A stretch of 6,085 nt of DNA from Deltaproteobacteria bacterium (lineage in GTDB: Bacteria > Bdellovibrionota > UBA1018 > UBA923): contig JACQAW010000140.1 in assembly GCA_016194725.1 (NCBI GenBank), positions 1 through 6,085 on the forward strand, written 5' to 3'. The notes below the pieces were generated by a model. It was not told the DNA's origin. It did not search any database and worked only from the letters and a program-made list of their open reading frames with translations. Shown piece after piece: positions 4,301 through 6,085 of the stretch. A program made the position numbers and the translations under genes. The number at the start of each line of letters is the position of its first letter. The first letter of the stretch is position 1.

Positions 4301-6085
4301 ATAGCTGTAGGTGATCGAATCACCGTGGGGATCTATGAGCGACATTAAAAGGCCAAAGGGAACACCGGGTTGTCCTGCGGCTGCAAAGACAAGTTTCGTC
4401 CCATTGGTCTTTTTTAGCGTATAGGTGGTGCCCGACAGAGTGAGCGCTAGTCCTGTGCCGGCGGGTGCCGTAAAATTACCCTGTCCGTCACCGCGAAATC
4501 TCCACGACGCTCCACCCTCGTCGACCCAGAGCAGATTCGGTGAGATAGCAAGGCCGGGTGACGCGCAAGGTGCTTGAGTCGCGCAATAGGATGAACCGCT
4601 ACAGCCTGCCCAATCATATTGGCTGGCATTTGCAATACAAGAGACGGGAACGCCACCAAATGTCTGAGGTTGTGGGCTCAAAGCCACCAGTGTTGCCAAA
4701 TCGGCGTCGGATAACGTGACATTGCATTTCACGGGATCTGGGCAGGCGCTAGGTTGGACGCCTACATTTAAGGCGTCGAGTTCTGACTCAAGATGGCTTT
4801 CTGAACCGTGGCTCCAGTTTGGCCCCAGATCGCCCGTAGGCCCTGACGCGGGAGCGGTCGAATAGGTACGTGTGAATGAAAAAGATGTCTCAGGAGTTCT
4901 TCCCTTGACCTTAAAATCAGTAAGCTTGTGCCACATTACTCCGGTATTAGGGTCGACAGGCTGGCCAATCCCGCAAAGGAATTCCAGAGGCTTGTCGGGC
5001 CGCGGAGCCTTCACCAGTTTGGTGAAAGGCGCAACCGGTGCGTCACCGGGCGCCGGCAGGCCAGAAGACTGATTGGTCTGAGCAACAACCTGTTGAATAA
5101 AATCTGTCGGCACCACGATTTGCTCCCCTGGAATCGTGTATAGATGCAATGGAGATGCAGCATTAAAAAGATTGCATCCACCTACTGCCGTGACCAGGTC
5201 CCAGCCGCAGTCCATGCCAAAACTTGTGTAGCCTGATGGGACGGCGCTTAAGTTTCCGGTACCGGCAAATGGATAGATATATGTAACTTTATACTCCAAA
5301 CCGGGCCTACCCGTGAAAAGGGTAACCAACCCCTTCGTTTCCAGTTTAATCGTCGCTTCTGTATCCAGATCCCTGATGATACTGATATTGGCCCAAACCG
5401 GCCTGGCTACAAAATCAGGTCCGACCTCCTGAAAAATTCCGCTGGTTCCCCAAGTACTGCCCAACGGCTCCAGAGTGAAACCAGCATTAAAAAGATAATC
5501 GTTAAAGTTGCCTGCTGTAACCGTAGTGCTGCTGAGCGGAGTTGGTAAAACCGTTCCTCCAAGAAGGAAGTCCCCGTTACCACTATCCAGAATGGCCGCG
5601 GCATGACCCGTAGGCTGACTTGGTAAAACCAGTAAGCCAAAAGCCAATGGCGCGGAAAGCCCAGGTGCGGCGCTCGTGGCTGAGTAAACGTATGGGCTCT
5701 CTGCGATGAGGCTTGATAACGTTGACACAGCGTTGGTCCGAGCCGGGCTAAATCGAGCAAACAATGACGCGGAATTCTGCGAGGTGAGCTGATCACCTGC
5801 AATATAGTCAGTCACTGGTAAAAGCCGGGCTATGTTTGCCGCTGCAGATTGAATTACTTTCACAGCTGAAATGGCGGTCAGACCAAAGAGCTCCTCCCAT
5901 ATCTCGTTTTCCGTACTGCTCGCGGCAACAATGAGCTCGCCTTTGGCGTGAGCGATGTTCATGTAGTCAGCAAAGCTTGAGAAGTCGCCCGTGCGCGAGT
6001 AATAGGGGCCACCCAACTGCCAGTCGTCAAATGCGCCCGCCGGAAAATATCCTACTGGGCTGCTCTGAGCAGCCCCGATCGCAAC
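983..6085 (-). CDS. RHS/YD-repeat protein, 5'-partial, with DUF6531-like module and proline-rich tail
   Basis: A single uninterrupted frame runs from the right edge to a TAG at 983-985, at least 1,700 residues. A TTG lies at 6014-6016, but the frame stays open through 23 more codons to base 6085, so the true start and any signal peptide are outside the window. Residues are numbered here from that TTG. The order is: unassigned N-terminal region (1-340), DUF6531-like segment (about 343-407), six-cysteine insert (425-484), tyrosine/aspartate repeats (about 560-1410; e.g. SYDENGRF, QYDARDRLTQVTD, AYDASGNRISD), RHS core end (about 1436-1562, with DHRGSV, NLYRSRFNNP and DPSG), then a hydrophobic and proline-rich tail (1563-1677). 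Proteins of this family form a hollow beta-shell around a C-terminal cargo, usually a toxin, and are often exported or surface-attached. Here the tail matches no toxin I know. The RHS/YD assignment is firm; a toxin role is unproven. Confidence 0.95.
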   Translation of the reverse strand, partial: VAIGAAQSSPVGYFPAGAFDDWQLGGPYYSRTGDFSSFADYMNIAHAKGELIVAASSTENEIWEELFGLTAISAVKVIQSAAANIARLLPVTDYIAGDQLTSQNSASLFARFSPARTNAVSTLSSLIAESPYVYSATSAAPGLSAPLAFGLLVLPSQPTGHAAAILDSGNGDFLLGGTVLPTPLSSTTVTAGNFNDYLFNAGFTLEPLGSTWGTSGIFQEVGPDFVARPVWANISIIRDLDTEATIKLETKGLVTLFTGRPGLEYKVTYIYPFAGTGNLSAVPSGYTSFGMDCGWDLVTAVGGCNLFNAASPLHLYTIPGEQIVVPTDFIQQVVAQTNQSSGLPAPGDAPVAPFTKLVKAPRPDKPLEFLCGIGQPVDPNTGVMWHKLTDFKVKGRTPETSFSFTRTYSTAPASGPTGDLGPNWSHGSESHLESELDALNVGVQPSACPDPVKCNVTLSDADLATLVALSPQPQTFGGVPVSCIANASQYDWAGCSGSSYCATQAPCASPGLAISPNLLWVDEGGASWRFRGDGQGNFTAPAGTGLALTLSGTTYTLKKTNGTKLVFAAAGQPGVPFGLLMSLIDPHGDSITYSYDVNGKMSSLANDFIGRISFVRDAQGRLQQINRERDNLSYTYSYDENGRFASSSDFAGNTYTYGYNQDQVGTQANGLLNNITDPLGRAITFTYYDNGKNFEQHEPGGGYRAFVYGLDSSTLQRWTRTQDLDGNTMTWYFDAAGRVLQTINPDQSRVQQTWTTDGNLATKTDELGYATRYGYDASGNQTSVQLPLDAVPMTSVYDQSFNKVTQFNPLAGSPTKTTLNPTTGDVTSISRSDSLGQVALVFGLDNFGNTVQVNNGITSYSSSTDANGLFLSTFNLHNPSTLINDIRGRVTQRSFASGRVLGYTYDDFDRVTNITDNAGPSVSVVYDAVGKILSKTLTPLNGGTPQTTLFQYDARDRLTQVTDAKGQVTQIGYNIISVGCQVRDLPTTYTDTAGRVTTMAYDNRQRLIRKTDANNHVMRYEYNSRGDKIAQTDGSGNRSTFSFDGNERLVQQTMPVTVGASGGPVSATQVMNYSYDVGGRLVSIDKYALGVANAVHSTTTMVYDSLDRVIQKTLQSGATVEDDSTFTYQRQLDSTKLSSANNANENLSFTYESAPPFALSTYGVAPGPSGGALNLANLGAYSVARDATGNIAGLTGPPGQLYSASYDSAGKLTQALSAFNSQNYSVNLGYDSFGRKSTVSHSTGLNGTLSYDALNRLTAVGYSGFDGQTTQAISENLGYDLAGNIVSLTRELGSFSFGYDPTNQLITSSFAANQGANLGPLVNRQLAYDASGNRISDNINGGGAYFANTLISDALHNYQTDAMGLGTLTQRTTPATQAIDLFTYRVDGRMTSFTKATDVNGNGAFDPGVDQVNLTAQYAFDALGRRIAKTISQNATTFTQSYLYLGDTNSILLGTAGNGATTLYLDDQRGDRHLAAIGPSGAKAYVTDHRGSVLNSEIAGSATAFGAFGEVLGTVQPISPASDAVAYGWQGLKYDPEVGMWDNGRPYDQNTGHFTVTDSIGFAGGDLNLYRSRFNNPLLYNDPSGNCAPCAVGMLVVCAMAQYNFFYWATHPIQNRDLVVPTPPAPTPSGQNGFIGPLLPQPGEQGFIGPLLPPPPPPPVDQGPPQRPVEPPEPPGTEQPIAPPFQGGTNPPVMPPTIMR
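1127..1189 (-). repeat. Duplicated GFIGPLLP peptide motif in the RHS tail
   Basis: GFIGPLLP occurs at residues 1610-1617 (bases 1166-1189) and again at 1623-1630 (bases 1127-1150), separated by QPGEQ. The two copies are identical in amino acids, but seven of eight codons differ synonymously and only ATT (Ile) is shared. A fresh slippage duplication would leave identical DNA, so the peptide appears to have been kept by selection or arose long ago. No known motif class is recognised. Confidence 0.8.
1331..1711 (-). other. RHS-associated core terminus (divergent)
   Basis: Residues about 1436-1562 match the conserved end of RHS shells: TLYLDDQRGDRHLA, VTDHRGSVLNSE, GLKYDPEVGMWDNGRPYD, NTGHFTVTDSIG, GGDLNLYRSRFNNPLLYNDPSG. 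Against the usual consensus (YDxxxGRFxxxDPIGLxGGxNLYxYxxNNPxxxxDPxGL) several signature residues are changed: GHF for GRF, DSIG for DPIG, and DPSGN for DPxGL. The aspartates around this motif are used for self-cleavage in several studied RHS proteins. D1535 and D1559 are still present, so cleavage remains possible. Confidence 0.8.
1787..4339 (-). repeat. YD (RHS) repeat region of the RHS protein
   Basis: Residues about 560-1410 are tandem divergent YD repeats of roughly 20 residues, pattern YDxxGRLxxxTDxxGxxxxYxY. Clear copies include GYTYDDFDRVTNITD, AYDNRQRLIRKTD, VYDSLDRVIQKT, GYDSFGRKSTVS, SYDALNRLTAV and AFDALGRRIAKT. In solved RHS and teneurin structures such repeats make a spiralling beta-sheet shell. 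Repeats near residues 770-860 are degenerate. Near the end lies DVNGNGAFDPGVD (1375-1387), which resembles a calcium-binding loop. Confidence 0.92.
4565..4744 (-). other. Six-cysteine insert between DUF6531-like segment and YD repeats
   Basis: Residues 425-484 carry six cysteines, at 425, 431, 460, 472, 478 and 484, whereas the roughly 850-residue YD region contains almost none. The spacing (C-x5-C, then C-x11-C-x5-C-x5-C) and the even number suggest disulfides, which would fit an exported protein. The RHS plug region usually continues without such a cluster, so this appears to be an insert or a variable loop. I do not recognise a family for it. Confidence 0.5.
4796..4990 (-). other. DUF6531-like segment of the RHS protein
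   Basis: Residues about 343-407 contain GQPVDPNTGVMWHKLTDFKV, then FSFTRTYST and GDLGPNWSHGSESHLE. This is the usual pattern ahead of RHS shells: a GxPVDPxTG opening, a hydrophobic/charged strand, a P-L/F-x-F-x-R-x-Y-x-S strand and a G-x-L-G-x-x-W closing strand. In known RHS proteins this module starts the shell and helps plug it. Here it marks where the shell proper begins. Confidence 0.75.
4997..6085 (-). other. Unassigned N-terminal region of the RHS protein
   Basis: This is about 360 visible residues upstream of the DUF6531-like segment, continuing beyond the window. It begins with an alpha-rich part (NIWEELFG-like stretch around residues 38-45, then AVKVIQSAAANIARLL). A glycine/threonine/serine-rich part with many beta-prone stretches follows, including two cysteines at 270 and 281 (GMDCGW, VGGCNLF). 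I do not recognise a named domain. The first part could be a small alpha/beta accessory module and the second looks like exported beta-sandwich sequence, but that is only an impression from composition. Confidence 0.45.

Noticed and set aside
5407..5802. Open frame of 131 codons on the minus strand
   Set aside because: It lies entirely inside the RHS N-terminal region in a different frame. The in-frame RHS reading is uninterrupted, and the shadow product shows no domain.
6014..6016. TTG as the start codon of the RHS gene
   Set aside because: The same frame stays open for 23 more codons up to the window edge, and the sequence at the TTG reads as the interior of a domain, without a signal peptide. 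The gene is better treated as 5'-partial.

Overview
This window holds one transcription unit, read right to left on the minus strand. It has three genes: a very large RHS/YD-repeat protein (983..6085, its 5' end cut off by the window edge), a 119-residue membrane-anchored protein (612..971) and a 72-residue DUF2007-type protein (368..586). The gaps between genes are 11 and 25 bases. Each downstream gene has a good Shine-Dalgarno, and the first of these overlaps the RHS stop codon, so the three genes look co-transcribed and at least partly translationally coupled. The last 367 bases (1..367) carry no gene I can support.

The source looks bacterial, with moderate GC. The RHS protein has a long non-standard N-terminal region and a DUF6531-like pre-shell module. 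It is followed by a DUF2007 gene rather than by type VI secretion genes such as VgrG or PAAR. This is typical of soil and environmental bacteria, and my best guess is Acidobacteriota or a similar phylum. That is an inference from the style of the proteins. No rRNA, tRNA or other taxonomic marker is present.

The RHS protein, in order, contains an unassigned N-terminal region of about 340 residues or more, a DUF6531-like segment, a six-cysteine insert, about 850 residues of YD repeats, and a divergent RHS core terminus ending in DPSG. After the core comes a 115-residue tail: a CxxC motif, a hydrophobic stretch, and then a segment with 30 prolines in 80 residues that holds two GFIGPLLP motifs. 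No toxin domain is recognisable after the core, although this is where polymorphic RHS toxins normally carry one. The protein is therefore either a toxin system with an unusual tip or a surface/structural YD protein.

The 119-residue gene sits where an immunity gene would sit in an RHS toxin locus. It encodes one N-terminal membrane segment and a probably exported domain with four cysteines. That makes it the most interesting candidate for a functional partner, but the evidence is positional only. No mobile element, CRISPR array, tRNA or rRNA was seen.
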